A DNA stretch of 64,000 bases from Globisporangium splendens (GCA_006386115.1 VFIW01000009.1:820190-884189); one strand, 5' to 3'; positions 31,613 through 43,223 are shown, counted from the stretch's first letter. Notes: generated from the sequence alone by a model not told the origin. Numbers and translations are program-made.

Positions 31613-32651
31613 TCATCCTGATTTCCGCAGCCGCGATGTCGTCTTGGTGTGATTGAGCTTGCATATCTTGGATACTTTTTGTACGCGCTGTTCAATATCG
31701 CGACATTCTTGAGCCTTTTCGAATACTTCAGTACGCGCATGAGCCATCGCCTTCTCAGTTTGCTCATTGAGTTGACGCTGCATACTCAACAACAATGACT
31801 CTATGCTACCGTCGGCAGCCACTCGATTGCCGGCAGCGGGATCACTTGCCGTGGACTGAGCAGCAGCCTCTATGGGGACCAATTTCGCCGCTTCTTGTTT
31901 CACGTTTGTAGTTGCAGCTGAGCTGGTCTCGTTCTTGACTCTCGCGTTGGCGCTCTCATTGTTGGAAACGCCTTGGAGATCAGCAAGTCTCTTCTGAAGA
32001 AGCTCGTTCACTTTGCGTTCACTCTCGCCGATCCGCTGTTCCGCGCACTGCCGTGCCGTTTCTTCTGCTTTCGCTGATGCTAGTGACCGAAGCTCCTGTA
32101 GTTGCTTGTTGATTTGCTGGCGCAACCCACGCTGTCGACTATCGCTTTGGTCTAGCGAATCCACATTCGCATCCTTGGACTTAGCAACAACATCAGCAAG
32201 CGCTTGGTCGAGCTTCTGCTGTATCTTCTGCTCCTCAGTGGCCACGAAGGTGACCGTTTTGGTTCTGACTCTTCCGGCTTCCTGTCAGCTTCGGTGGCTT
32301 GCTGACTCGCGCAGTGCTGCGCTGTAGATTCAGCTTTCGCCAATGCCAAGCCACGGATCTCACTTAGCTGTTTCTCCTCTTGCTCCTTCGATGCACATAG
32401 CTGACTGCTACTCATTGAGCTTGAGGACTGAATCAAATCTAAAGATCTTGAGTTGGCATCAGCGATCGCCTCGTCGAGCTGGCGGATACGTGGAAAACTG
32501 ACTGCAACGACACAGAGTCATGACCATCGCCGCGGTCAGGCTTGTATAGTGCGAGCACTGAGTTGTCGCTGCCAATGGTGGTGGCGTCGCCAGTGTTCGT
32601 CATCTGCTCTTGGTCCATGAGCGTTTTCTTCTTGTGCGTTGATGCCTTCAA
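31613..32651 (-). pseudogene. Coiled-coil protein with internal repeat, frameshifted
   Basis: Minus strand. A 5' piece (MDQEQMTNTGDATTIGSDN), a middle piece (LDEAIADANSRSLDL, EEKQLSEIRGLALAKAESTA) and a 3' piece (LDQALADVVAKSKDANVDSL, LQELRSLASAKAEETARQCA, VEKAQECRDIEQRVQKVSK-like heptads) lie in different frames. The middle and last pieces resemble each other over about 75 residues, so the protein had at least two copies of a coiled-coil repeat. I recognise no family. Sequence errors or alternative introns could hide an intact gene. Confidence 0.45.
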
Positions 32652-33555
32652 TTTTTGAATTAGCTGCCATTTCTCGAGAAAGGATCTCTTTGATTTTGAC
32701 CAATTAGCGCGGGTGTGACTGCTTTAACCAATCCAAAGCCAAGAATTGTGAAGTTAATCAAAGAGACAACACGGTAGGTGTGTGCATTTGATGTGCGCGC
32801 GACCTGATTACCCTGCGCTAGTGCGTACGCAGGTCAGCCGGCTCCTGCTGGTGGTGTGCACACAATGGCGAACCGGAGATGAAGAGGTAGATGGCTGGAA
32901 AATGAGGGAGGGGTGGACATGCTTCAGTGTGCCGACTTGCAGCAAATCAAAGCGTGCTTTTTGGCCGTTTCAAGTAATGATTAGTTGTGCTAGTGATTAA
33001 ATGAGGAGTTCCCACCAATTGGAGCTTGTGATGCAGTCTTGCGAAGGGCAATGTAAAACTTCAAATTTGTCCCTATTTGAGCAACTTCTGCTTCGAAAAC
33101 GGTACTGAATAATGGACAATCCTTATTGCGCAACCCGCTTTGAACGAGTTGAAGTGTCAAGACCCATCACCACAAGACAAAGAAGCCCGCACCATCGGAC
33201 GCAATGGGGGGCAGAGCGCGCGCGTGTGTGTGCGGATTGGTGCGTTGCACTGCGTCCAGATGCGACTCGTGTCTCTGTCGAGTGGTGCGCAGAAGATGGC
33301 GTCTCTGTGCGTGTCTGCCTCACTCACTCGCCATGCTCACTGCGTGCTCTGTTGCTCTCTTGTAGCGCATGTTGAGAGAATGGAGCAGGTCGCGAGCTGT
33401 CTTCTCTCAGCACGCACAGCACTTGCGCCGCCCCCACAGCTCCGCGCCGCCGCTGGGCACATGCGTGCGCTCACTCGAATAAGAGAAGCTCTCCCACAGC
33501 ACACCAGCCACCGACAATACCCTCCTCCGCGAAACCACCTGCACGACCAGCGACC
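32652..33555. other. Intergenic region, no gene seen
   Basis: Short frames occur on both strands but none has coding-like composition or a recognisable motif. The last 300 bases are CT- and CA-rich and probably hold the promoter and 5' leader of the coiled-coil gene that starts at 33556. Confidence 0.4.
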
Positions 33556-34440
33556 ATGGTTTACTTTATAAACGATCTGATCCACGCGGCGCTGCACCGC
33601 ATGCACAAGACCCTCGCAGCGCGACAAGCGAAGGTTGCCGCCGAAGAAATTCCATCTGCTCTGAAGACGCTGAAGACCGCCGAAGCGATCAAGACCGTGA
33701 CTATTGCGACCGAAGAGCTTGAGTGGATGAAAGAACGCATCAGCGCACTATCGAGCGAAGCCGCGCATTGGAGAAGCGAGCACAGGGGACTCGTCCGGCG
33801 CTTCACGACAGCGACGTTCGCGTGCCACGCGATCAAGCGAGAGACCGAGACTGATCAGCACCACATCGTCCGCCAGCTGGAAGACAGTCGCGCGAACTGT
33901 CACCATTTGCGGCAGTGTCTCGACAACAGCGCCGTGGAGCGTCATGAGCTTCACCAGATGATCGAGAAGAAGCGCGACCTCGTGAACACGGCCGTCGACT
34001 GTGCGATGACGCTTGAGGTCATGCGCATCGAGGTCGAAGAAGAGAACGAGAGGCTTGCGGTGACTATCCGTCGAATGAAAAACGAACACGCAAAGGCTCT
34101 GGAGAAGAAAAAGCGCGAGTACCGGCGCCTCTGCACACAGCTAGACGACTTGTGCAGTTCGTGGGTGCACTACGCCGAGTTTCTGGAACGCGATACTGCT
34201 GCTGCTGAAGTGCCGACTGCTCCTGCCAAGACAGAAGAGAACTCCACGAAAGAAGCGACGCAGAAGAGCGCGGGTAGCCGGCTTCGACTCCCGACTCCCA
34301 TCAATCAGAGCTTACTGCGCAAGCCAGCGACGACGGAAGGCAGCCACAGGAGCAGCAGCAGCAACAACAACAACAACAACAACAGCATCAGCGCGTCTGC
34401 AAAGAACGCCTCGCTGCACGGACCATCCGTCTGCACCTGA
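33556..34440 (+). CDS. Uncharacterised coiled-coil protein
   Basis: A single-exon gene of 294 residues with a good start context (ACCATGG). Residues 1-60 are basic and helical. Residues 55-205 are predicted by eye to form a long coiled coil (EELEWMKERISALSSEAAHW, VEEENERLAVTIRRMKNEHA, ALEKKKREYRRLCTQLDDL). Residues 215-294 are Ser/Thr/Ala-rich and low in complexity, ending in a poly-Ser/poly-Asn run from (AGC/AAC)n. No signal peptide or membrane segment is seen. The steady reading frame and codon use suggest a real gene, but I do not recognise the family. Confidence 0.7.
   Translation: MVYFINDLIHAALHRMHKTLAARQAKVAAEEIPSALKTLKTAEAIKTVTIATEELEWMKERISALSSEAAHWRSEHRGLVRRFTTATFACHAIKRETETDQHHIVRQLEDSRANCHHLRQCLDNSAVERHELHQMIEKKRDLVNTAVDCAMTLEVMRIEVEEENERLAVTIRRMKNEHAKALEKKKREYRRLCTQLDDLCSSWVHYAEFLERDTAAAEVPTAPAKTEENSTKEATQKSAGSRLRLPTPINQSLLRKPATTEGSHRSSSSNNNNNNNSISASAKNASLHGPSVCT
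34343..34386 (+). repeat. AGC/AAC trinucleotide repeat in coding sequence
   Basis: A run of AGCAGC then AACAAC units encodes poly-Ser followed by about seven Asn near the C-terminus of the coiled-coil protein. Length variation here would keep the frame. Confidence 0.8.
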
Positions 34441-34824
34441 CCGTCTTGTGCCCATTAGTTTCACTATTATTGTTTATGGTATTCTGGTTTGACGCACCGC
34501 ATTGTAAATGTAAGTCGTTCCATCACCACGTTCGCCACTTGATAGGCATTTAAAACAAAAACAAAAACTATAGCAATCTTTAGCTCTCGTTGCATCTTCC
34601 CTCGTGAACTCGCTACGGCTTGCTGAGCTTGTCGTTGCATATAATTCACTTGATGCGCTCATCGAATTCTGTGGGCTTTTTTGCAGTCCATCCTTTGTAG
34701 AGGAACGTAGTGAACCCCTCTCGTGTGGAGCTTGAGCAGGTGCCATGCTTCGTTTATCGCTCTTTTCAGCCTGGAAGACCTGTCACGACCAGTTAACGTT
34801 CACGAAACATTTGCTCACCAACAA

Positions 34825-37800
34825 CTATATAGAGCGTCGGATGTGAAACGGTGGAAACGCAACATCTCCGTGCGCATCCACTGCGATGACGTCAATAAGC
34901 AGAAATGGCACCAGACTACTCGATGTCCCTCTGTCGTTTGACCTACTAGCCCGCGCGACCTCGAAAACGCTGTCGCGGAAACGCATAAGTGTTAGTGCAC
35001 CCGCATACGCGTTAGCATTGAGGAAATAATGTGGAGGCTCACCTGGTCGAGAGGTTGCCAGCTTTACTTGTTCGCGCGCCAAACGAGACCAGAGTACGCC
35101 CTTCATGCATCAACGCGTGGATTTCAACCTGGTATTTTGCCTATACACAACAAAAATTAAGACAACAGCGGCACAAGCTCTCACTCACCAAATTCTACGA
35201 CTCCGTACCTTGATGTACTTGACGACGGACTCGACACTCTGCAACTCTTTGCTCAACGGGATACTGATCTTGCTCCAGGCTGTCCAATTCTCTGGAATTG
35301 CTCGCAACGGAACGCCACGAGTGACCTCGAGCGCCATCGATCGCATTTGCAATGGCGGCTGCGGGTTCCAAATTTGCAGCTTGTACGCGCAGCGACGAGA
35401 GATCAGGTAACACAGGCGAGCCGCGAATGGTTGCTTCGATGTTCACCATACTCTGGGCGAAATGCGCGTGCAGCTTCTCTGGCTTGTCAGAGGCGAAGGC
35501 TATCGGTTGGACATGCTTGCACAGTTGAAGCAAGTGACTGGCGCTCGCAACTTGGAAACTTTTCAAAATGCCGCTGGGTGTGCGAGGGTTGCTGTGCAGA
35601 CTAAATTGGTCTAGCTCAGAGGCGACTTTGCCGACGATTTTTCGACGCTCTTCAACTGAACAAGCACACGACACGAACCATCAGCAAGCAGCAGAATCTC
35701 ACGAATACATTAACACCTTACCTGGTGGAATTTGGATGCTCAGTGAGTCCGCGATAATGCACGCAGTTGACGCAAGCAGCTGGACATGGTGCGGATCCTC
35801 GATGCCAACGCTGAGAAAAAGTATTTCATCAGCTCCGTCTACACCACTGCCATTTGTGCACAACATGGGGATGATCTCACAAATCTTCCACGCTTCTTGC
35901 ACACAATCTTTGTAATTCGCGACATTATGACCACGCTGGATAACGCTCCAAATGGTCCACACAGTCGAAATACCATCCTCGGGCAGCTCATGTGACCCCT
36001 TCGTCACAGAGCTCGTAAAGAATTTGATGGCTTGCGTAATGCTTTCGCTGAAGATGAGGGTGAATAACGCACGGCTTCTGATCAGAGTTTCACCCAGCTC
36101 GAATCCAGAAAAGCCACCCCTCGTGCTGTCAGGAGACCGCGCTGAATATGTTTGCGGGAGATGATCAAACGCGAAGATCTGCGAATTTGATTTCTTGTCG
36201 GGCGGAATCAGCGACTCGCTGAACGTTTCTGTCACATGTGGGATGAACGAACTGAGGGCGAAAGCGTGTTGGCAATGGTCGATGAATATGAACGGCTTCT
36301 CGTAGCTTCTGCACTAAGAATCGATCCAAAACTTGCTCTACAGCGAAACTGTGAATGTGTCAAACGATCACAATGAAGTACCATAGTCCTCCAAAGCAGA
36401 GCCTAACTTACCGCCAGTGTCAGCGAGTCGCAGCAGATAATATGTGCCTTGCTCCAGGATTCGTGGTCTACAGGGTTGCGCTTGGTCATGGAACAAAGTT
36501 CCGGCTTTGAGTCTGGAAAGCTGTCGGCTGCAAATGCTAGAAGCGCATTCGGTGTTGATTGGCCAAGACTCTTCGGTGACAAGAGCGCGCGTCCACTGAG
36601 AGTGAGTTCGTCTACGACATGGTGCCTTGAACCATCCACTTCATCCTTCGCCACTAGGATTTGAGATCTTGATCCGATGCCAAGGCACAGAGCGTTCTGC
36701 ATAACGTGCAAACATCAGATGGGAACACTTGAGGATGACTGTGACAGGGAAAGGATATCGTACCTTTAAAATTTCGATATTGACGGCTTCTAGACCAACT
36801 AGAGCGGCCACAGTTTGCTGGAGTCGCTGCAGTAGTGAGGAGCCAAACAGCGCAACGAGTGCACTCTCTCGCTTTGGAATCGAAGTCGCGAACTCGGAGG
36901 ACTCCACATCGATCTCGAGTGGAACAGCACTGAGCATGTCAACGTACATGAATTGGCTCTGTGGGCACACAAGAGGTCCCACCTTTCCTGTAATCAGCGG
37001 CATATGCATACGTCAGTGAGAGCAAACAATTGCGATAGCAAGCATCTAAGCTTACCCGTAAACTTCATTACTTGAATGGACGCATAACCCGCGACTAATG
37101 CGCTTAAAGCTTGAAACTCAGACGCAGGGCAGGACAGAAATCTCTTCACGACACCCTCATCTATGTCCGCAACCTTCCCTCTCTTAAATGTACCGAGATC
37201 TAGCTTGCCATTCTTCAGCAAACATGATGTAAGTGGATAAATAGATACGAACACCTCCACAGGCGACAAAAGCAAACCATTTGACGAAATCTGCGGGTGA
37301 GCTCGAGCATTTGACGTATATGTTCACGATTGTTGCTCTCTGGGAAGAAGCCGAATTCCTGGCGAAAACTGTAGATTCCTTGTATTGCAAAGTGTGCTTC
37401 TGCCGTTTTTCTCTCTGCACCCGTGACGCAAGCAAATTGAGAAGTTCAGCTTGTCCCCAGGCTTCAACGTGGCTATCAATAAATGAGAACATACCTGGTT
37501 CGGACTGATGAATGTCTATGGGAGATGCGATTTCACCTGGATGGATGATGCGCGTGCGCAGACTCTGGTGGTGCACTGTGGTGCTTCGATGCTTGAGTTT
37601 CTTCATGTGCGTCGCAGCCTTGATGTGCTTGTGAAACTCGTGGAGCTGCTTATCAGTCTTTAGGCAGGAGGGGATCCGCAGTAGCACACTCCCTGGGGAC
37701 AAGATCGACTCTACTTCACAGACCAGACGCTCCTTCGCATCGCCAGCTTCGCAATTGCTCGTTCCATTTGATACTGCGACAGTCGACGCTATGCGAAGAC

Positions 37801-38810
37801 ACACGGAATCTCCAACACCAAGAGCAGTACCCAAATGCGGCTCTCGCACATGCACAGTGACGCTAGTGTCTGTCGTCAGCGTGCGCGCGGTGTGGATGCG
37901 AAACTCGAGCAGTGCATCTTCGTCTTCTGCGATGTGCTGCGCAGAAAAGTCCGTGAACACAAAGCCGAGCACGCCCCTACTCTCAGCGAGGACGAAGCCA
38001 ATGGGAGGCGACTGCGTGCGACAGAACTCGTTGTACGCGATGAGCTCTTCGCGGCTGAACTGGGAGGTTGAAAACACCACGACCTGGTCGTTTCGGTTCG
38101 TTAGCAAAGCAGGTGGAATGCGTGAGAAGTTCGCTTAACAAAAGAAACTCGACCTGCAAACGCTTTGTGATGTGCGTACGTGGTAGTTGAGCAGCAGATC
38201 TAGCGTCAATGCGCCTGGGATCATGCGCACGTCGGCAAACGAGCACAGTGCGTTCAAACGGCTCGCGATCAGCTTGGCCTTGGGCTTCCCTCGGTCTCCC
38301 TCACGCAGCAGGAACTGCATAGCAACACGATCATTGTATACCCACATTTGGTTCTCACACCAACATATATGAAAGGACAAAAGATAATGGCGCTATGTCA
38401 ACAAGCCTGTCCCCCTTGCATTGGTTGCAAAGTCTTCCTCACGGACCAAGTCGTCGTCCAAGAGCGTCAGGCGCTGGCACCCGCTCAACGCCAAACATTT
38501 CGCTACAATTGGGATCATGCGTCCACTTTAACCGAACGAGCGCGTGCATATCATGTAGGCACTGGTTCGCAATATCAATGCGACAGACGCGTACCGATCT
38601 CGACTCCGACGCCCCTCAGTCCCACGACCAGCACGTGCAGCAGCGCGACTTGCTCCATCCTATCGTTGCACAAACGAAAGCGACGGCAGCCAGCAGCATA
38701 GCGAACAATAGACTCAGTGGCACACTCTCACACATAGGAGCAGAGTGGGGGTTGACGTACGCAGCCGCGCTAAGCATCGTGCGCTGACGTCGAAGGTACT
38801 GCTCCATCAT
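34825..38810 (-). CDS. Ubiquitin-activating E1-like protein lacking catalytic residues (pseudoenzyme or pseudogene)
   Basis: Thirteen exons, minus strand: 38761-38810, 38595-38659, 38420-38502, 38180-38314, 37495-38083, 37278-37414, 37056-37212, 36764-36987, 36412-36696, 35722-36313, 35209-35655, 35043-35140, 34825-34969; about 1001 residues, the size of UBA1. The N-terminal ThiF half is clear (VVGLRGVGVEIAKCLALSG, LTLLDDDLVREEDFATN, VVVFSTSQFSREELIAYNEF). The second half is also E1 by order (FMYVDMLSAVPLE, ALFGSSLLQRLQQ, FIPHVTETFSESLIPPDKKS) and ends in a ubiquitin-fold domain (FLLIDVIAVDAHGDVAFPPF). The second ATP site has lost GxGxxG (GLEAVN), the acidic and Arg motifs are replaced (KDEVDGSRHHVVDEL), and the catalytic-Cys motif (PLCTL type) reads SQIFAF. 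A one-base shift near 35345 is needed to reach the end. The exon 6/7 junction is tentative. Confidence 0.8.
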
Positions 38811-39254
38811 GGACGAGAGAGCGAACTGACAAGTGTGCGCGACGTTTGACGCAAAGGTTTCCCTTCATCGTGAAACTGCACTGTTTGCTCCTGACACAGC
38901 ACTCTGCAAGCATTTTTACTGTGAAAATTCTGTATTCCGTTTGCACCTTTTGTCTACTTCTTGTACCGGATTACTCGGAAGTCTTAACACCACAAAATCA
39001 CACAGCAACTGCATTAGTCGCCATCAAGCGCTTTAGTGTGAAGTTCCATTGATGTCTTACAGTATTTTTGATCTACCACGATAAACTTTTGTTCCTGTTA
39101 GTCTGTTTAGCACCCTTGATATATCGGTTTATACAAGCCAACGGGTTGAAGAGAATATTCAGTGCGTTGCCGCTTGAGGGGTGAGTTGGCCACGTGGTCG
39201 GCTTTATTACCCAAGAGCTCGCACTCGCGAAAAGGTAGGCGAAGCGCAGGCTTC

Positions 39255-39286
<32 letters not shown>
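38811..39286. other. Divergent promoter region with (GA)n run
   Basis: This 476-base gap separates the E1-like gene (minus) from ERGIC3 (plus). No gene is seen. A GA dinucleotide run (about 39259-39284) ends three bases before the ERGIC3 start codon, within its probable 5' leader. Confidence 0.5.
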
Positions 39287-39289
<3 letters not shown>

Positions 39290-41087
39290 CAGATGCGGCA
39301 GCGCGCCGTGAAGGGCGACGTCGACGACGTCGGGAGCAACGCCGAGGGTCGTGACGGCGACCTGTCGCGCTCGGCGCGCCGCGTGCTCAAGCGCGTCGAC
39401 GTCTATCCCAAGATGCACCGCGAGTTCAAAGTGCAGACCGAGTTTGGCGCCACAGGTGCGCTTTTTGTATAGAAGATCCAAGTGGCTATGCGATTGCAGT
39501 GACTTATATAGCCTTCTTGCTTCTCTCTATGCGCGCGTGGTGGATGACGTATTATGACAGTGTCGGTGGTGGCGGGCATCGTGATGCTGATCCTGTTTTT
39601 GTCGGAGCTGAGCGCGTACCTGAGCGTGAACACGCACGAGCACATGGTCGTCGACTCGAGTCTGAACGAGAAGCTGCAGATCAACCTCGACATCAGCTTC
39701 CTTGCGCTTTCCTGCAAAGGCGTGTGATCATCGCTGTATGATATGCTGTCGTGTGGGTGGATATGGTCGCTCATTTTCGCTTTTGCTGTTTTTGTGGCCA
39801 CTGTTTGCAGACGCGCACGTCAATGCGATGGACGTGGCTGGCGATCTGCAGATGGACATGTACCAGACGATCAAGAAGACGCGTCTGGATCGTTTCGGGA
39901 ACGCCATTGAACGTCCTGTCGATGTCGGGAATGCGGACAAGAAGGGGCGGCAAACCACACCGCCTGGGTACTGTGGAAGCTGTTACGATGCCAAGCATCC
40001 AGCGGGCAAGAAGTGCTGTAACACGTGTGACGAGGTGAAGGAAGCGTTCATCGCGAGCGACATGGCGCTTGAAGAGGCTGAGCAGAAGGAGCAGTGTATC
40101 CGTGAGAGCAATGCGGACGAGATGCTTGCTCAGGACGGCGAAGGGTGCCGTTTCGAGGGCAACATGCTGGTGAACCGTGTGGCTGGCAACTTCCACGTCG
40201 CGTTGGGGAGAACGTTCCACCGCGAGGGACGTCTGGTGCACCAGTTCCGTCCGGGGCAGGAGATGACGTTCAATGCGAGCCACATCATCCACAGTCTGTC
40301 GTTCGGCACGCCGTACCCAGGCTCGATTGGACCTCTCGATGGCACTGTCAAAATCACCGAAAGCAGTACGTCAATATTTTGCGACGCTTGCCTTTGAACA
40401 TCTGAATGTTTGTGTGCATATGGCTAATTTGGTGCGGGCTCGTTTATGTAGTTGGTGGGGTGTTTCAGTACTTTATCAAGGTCGTGCCGACGATCTACTC
40501 GGACATCTCGTCGAAGGTGCACTCGTACCAGGTACGGCGTCGTTATCAGCGTGTTTTTTCTGTCTGTTTGTTGTGAAGCTACTGTGGTCGATAATGGAGA
40601 TAACCGTTTTGTTTTTATTGCCTCGCAGTTTTCCTACACCCAGCAATCTCGATACCTCGACCCGTTCGGTCAAATGTCTGCGCTTCCAGGTACATTGTCT
40701 TTTACATAGCTTGTTTGTGTCAAATTCACCATGTCACGGCCAACAGCTCTTTCTCATCAATGGAAAATTTCCACCATGTTGTTATGGCTGTAGGAACGTT
40801 TTTCGTGTTTGATCTGTCACCGTTCATGGTGAAAGTGGACAACGACCGCGTGCCGCTCACGCACTTCCTGACAAACATTTGCGCCATCATCGGTGGTGTC
40901 GTCTCGGTACGTTGGCTTTTATTTACATCGCGCTTGGGTTGTGTAAGAAAGTATTGCTTCTGATTCGTGTGTGCATGATGCACGTGTGCATTTTCAGATC
41001 GCTGGTTTTGTGGACTCGTTCATGTACAACTCGCTCAACGTGCGTGGAGGACCTACTGTGGGCGGATCGTCCACCAAGTTTGGTTGA
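39287..41087 (+). CDS. ERGIC3: ERGIC3/Erv46-type COPII vesicle cargo receptor
   Basis: Seven exons: 39287-39455, 39561-39719, 39811-40365, 40452-40531, 40629-40689, 40794-40906, 40998-41087; 1227 bases, 408 residues. These proteins cycle between ER and Golgi as Erv41/Erv46 heteromers and retrieve escaped ER proteins. Features: cytosolic N-terminus (RRVLKRVDVYPKMHREFKVQ), first membrane segment (VSVVAGIVMLILFLSEL), lumenal domain with HVNAMDVAGDLQMDM, CGSCYDAKHPAGKKCCNTCD cysteines and GCRFEGNMLVNRVAGNFHVA, second membrane segment (HFLTNICAIIGGVVSIAGFV). Erv46 members, unlike Erv41, have this Cys cluster. Intron 2 must use a GC donor (AAAG|GCGTGT) to keep the conserved SC-x-D-x-HVNAMD order. 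Confidence 0.9.
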
Positions 41088-41232
41088 GTTGCCAGTCCGC
41101 CATGAAGAGAGAGCCTCGTCCATTGTGCTCGTGTGTTGAGAATGGTCCTAGAGAGGTAGATGTAGCTGAGTGAGCAAAATCGGTTCCATTCCTGTCCGTT
41201 TTGGCATTTTCGTGCAACCAGCATCTTGGATT

Positions 41233-41400
41233 GCGTACTTTTCACTCATCCAACCTCAATAGCGTACTTATTGTTCGTGCAACTCGACTGCGCACTTTGC
41301 ACTCGTACAACATCGAAAGCGCACTTATCATTCAATATCGTACTTTAGGATTGCACGAAACGCAAGTGCGCAGTTGACACTGGTGCGACATTGTCTACTG
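41233..41400 (+). repeat. Degenerate tandem repeat, about 28-bp unit
   Basis: Between ERGIC3 and CEP44 a motif like GCGCACTT plus about 6 bases plus ACTCGTACAAC recurs about every 28-29 bases (starting 41233, 41262, 41290, 41319 and two weaker copies). Units differ at several positions. No reading frame is conserved. Confidence 0.5.
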
Positions 41401-41472
41401 ATGCAACATCTCGCTTTGCTTTGCATTTTTGAAATCTGCATTTGACCAAACCGAACTTGCAGCAAGAGCCAG

Positions 41473-43223
41473 ATGGGCGACTTGCGCAACAGCCGCGAGC
41501 GCCTCAAGAAGCTGCTCAAGCGCATCCAGTACCCGCACATCGCCACGTAAGTGCGCACGTATGCATGCTGTTGTAGAGCGCATCTACTGGTTCTAATGTC
41601 GCGTATGGTTGTATGTGTCGCTTGTGCATGCTGCTTGTTGCCAACAGTCTCGAGACGAAAAGCGTGCAGGATCTGCTTCGCATTCTGCATTTCGCGCTTT
41701 TGGATTTCTCGCGTGTCGTGGCGCAATTCATCCTCGACAAGGTGAGTGCTGTCGCGTGTGTAGTCGCTGTTTTTATCGTCATTTTCTGTTGTTGTATGTG
41801 TACATGTCGCTGTTAACGAACGCTTTTGTGCTTCGATGGCATGCTCTTTGCCTTATCCTCCAGGGCTATGACTTGTATGGAAAAACGGATGCGCGTTTTA
41901 TCGACAGTGCGTTCCGGCTGATGCGCGACGAGTTCAAGTACTTCCCGTCGCTCAACTCGACGCAGTTCCTGTCCGAACACTATTGGGAGCGCAAGCTCAA
42001 CGTTGTGGCCGACATTTTACAGCTGCTGCTCGACAAGCACAGCGAGACGACGTGGCTCAAGCGGCAGCAGGCGGCCGTGTGGACAAAACCGAAAGAGTGC
42101 GAGGCTTACCTTATGATAAAGATTGGCATGTTGTATATGAGATAACTGACATGCTGTCTGGTTTGGATAGAGCGAAAACCGAGGCTGCACGGGTCGAGAA
42201 CCACCTCATACCGGCGTCCCAGCTCACAGATCATGCAGCGAGCGTCTTGCAGCTTCTTCAACACAGCGGCAAGGCACGACGGCGGCATCATACGGCTGCT
42301 ATAAGCGGAAACTTTTCCTCTCGCTCCACCACGATCTCACACAAAGATCGTGAAGCATTCGACCACGCATCCTCGACACAGCGTCATGGACCCCGTGGCC
42401 GAGAGGCAGTAGATCCACCAGGCGACTCTCCTCCTGTCGATCAAAACAGCGAAAGCACAAGAAGAAGCAGTCGACTTCAGGAGCATCGCGTGGTGAGTTG
42501 CTCAATGATCTTGTTTTGCTTATCTGTAGGTGACATGATTCTGATCGGATAACAACTGCGATGGCTTACTTTGTGTGGTAGAGACAGGTCCATTTCGATG
42601 GCGAATCCGATGGCAACTACTCAGGTAACGGCTACGAATCCAGTCGCAGCTCCTCCGAAGAAAGCAATCAGAGTCCCAACACGACGCAGACCACCGATCT
42701 ACATGAGGTACCTTTGTCTTCTATGTATAGGAGGAATTATGCTCTCAATGTTCTCACATCTATGCTGGTATTTATTCACTGTGCTGACACGCAGACGCTC
42801 CATGCACTCAGCCGACAAATCGCGGACCTTTCCAGCGTGTTCCTCACGAAGCTCTCCAGTGTGGAGAATCGACTGAGTAGCCTGGAATCGCGAATGCACG
42901 CACTCGAGACCACGGCATTCGACAATAATCAGTACCGCCACTCGCCAAGCACGCAATCGAGCGTACCGAAATCCATGGCAACGAAGACAAAGTCGCATGA
43001 GGCAATCCATTCTCCTCATGACAGCGACCAAGAGAATCGCGACTTGGAGAAGAACGACATGCTGCAGAAAGGAACAAGAGGCACCAGCAGCAACGATAGA
43101 AGCAGTAGAACTAGAGAAGACTGCCATGAAGAAGAGGAATCGGCCGCAGCGAGGAGACTGCGCTTCCAGCTTCAGTCGTCCTGTTCATGGCCACCAAAGC
43201 CCTCGGTGTTCGAACGGCCCTAA
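41473..43223 (+). CDS. CEP44: CEP44-like centrosomal/centriolar protein
   Basis: Six exons: 41473-41546, 41648-41741, 41864-42096, 42171-42492, 42582-42707, 42795-43223; 1278 bases, 425 residues. CEP44 binds the centriole wall and helps centriole-to-centrosome conversion in animals. The diagnostic N-terminal domain spans residues 1-135: MGDLRNSRERLKKLLKRIQY, then DARFIDSAFRLMRDEFKYFP and LNSTQFLSEHYWERKLNVVA, DILQLLLDKHSE. The middle is Ser/Arg-rich and low complexity. The last exon holds a coiled coil (LSRQIADLSSVFLTKLSSVE, NRLSSLESRMHALE). An oomycete makes flagellated zoospores, which fits keeping a centriolar protein. It ends 99 bases before the XPC start. Confidence 0.8.

Noticed and set aside
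34467..34746. Small minus-strand gene between the coiled-coil gene and the E1-like gene, with a hydrophobic segment (IAIVFVFVLNAYQVANV)
   Set aside because: The frame with the hydrophobic stretch and the one with the better start cannot be joined by a credible intron. Likely the 3' region of the E1-like gene.
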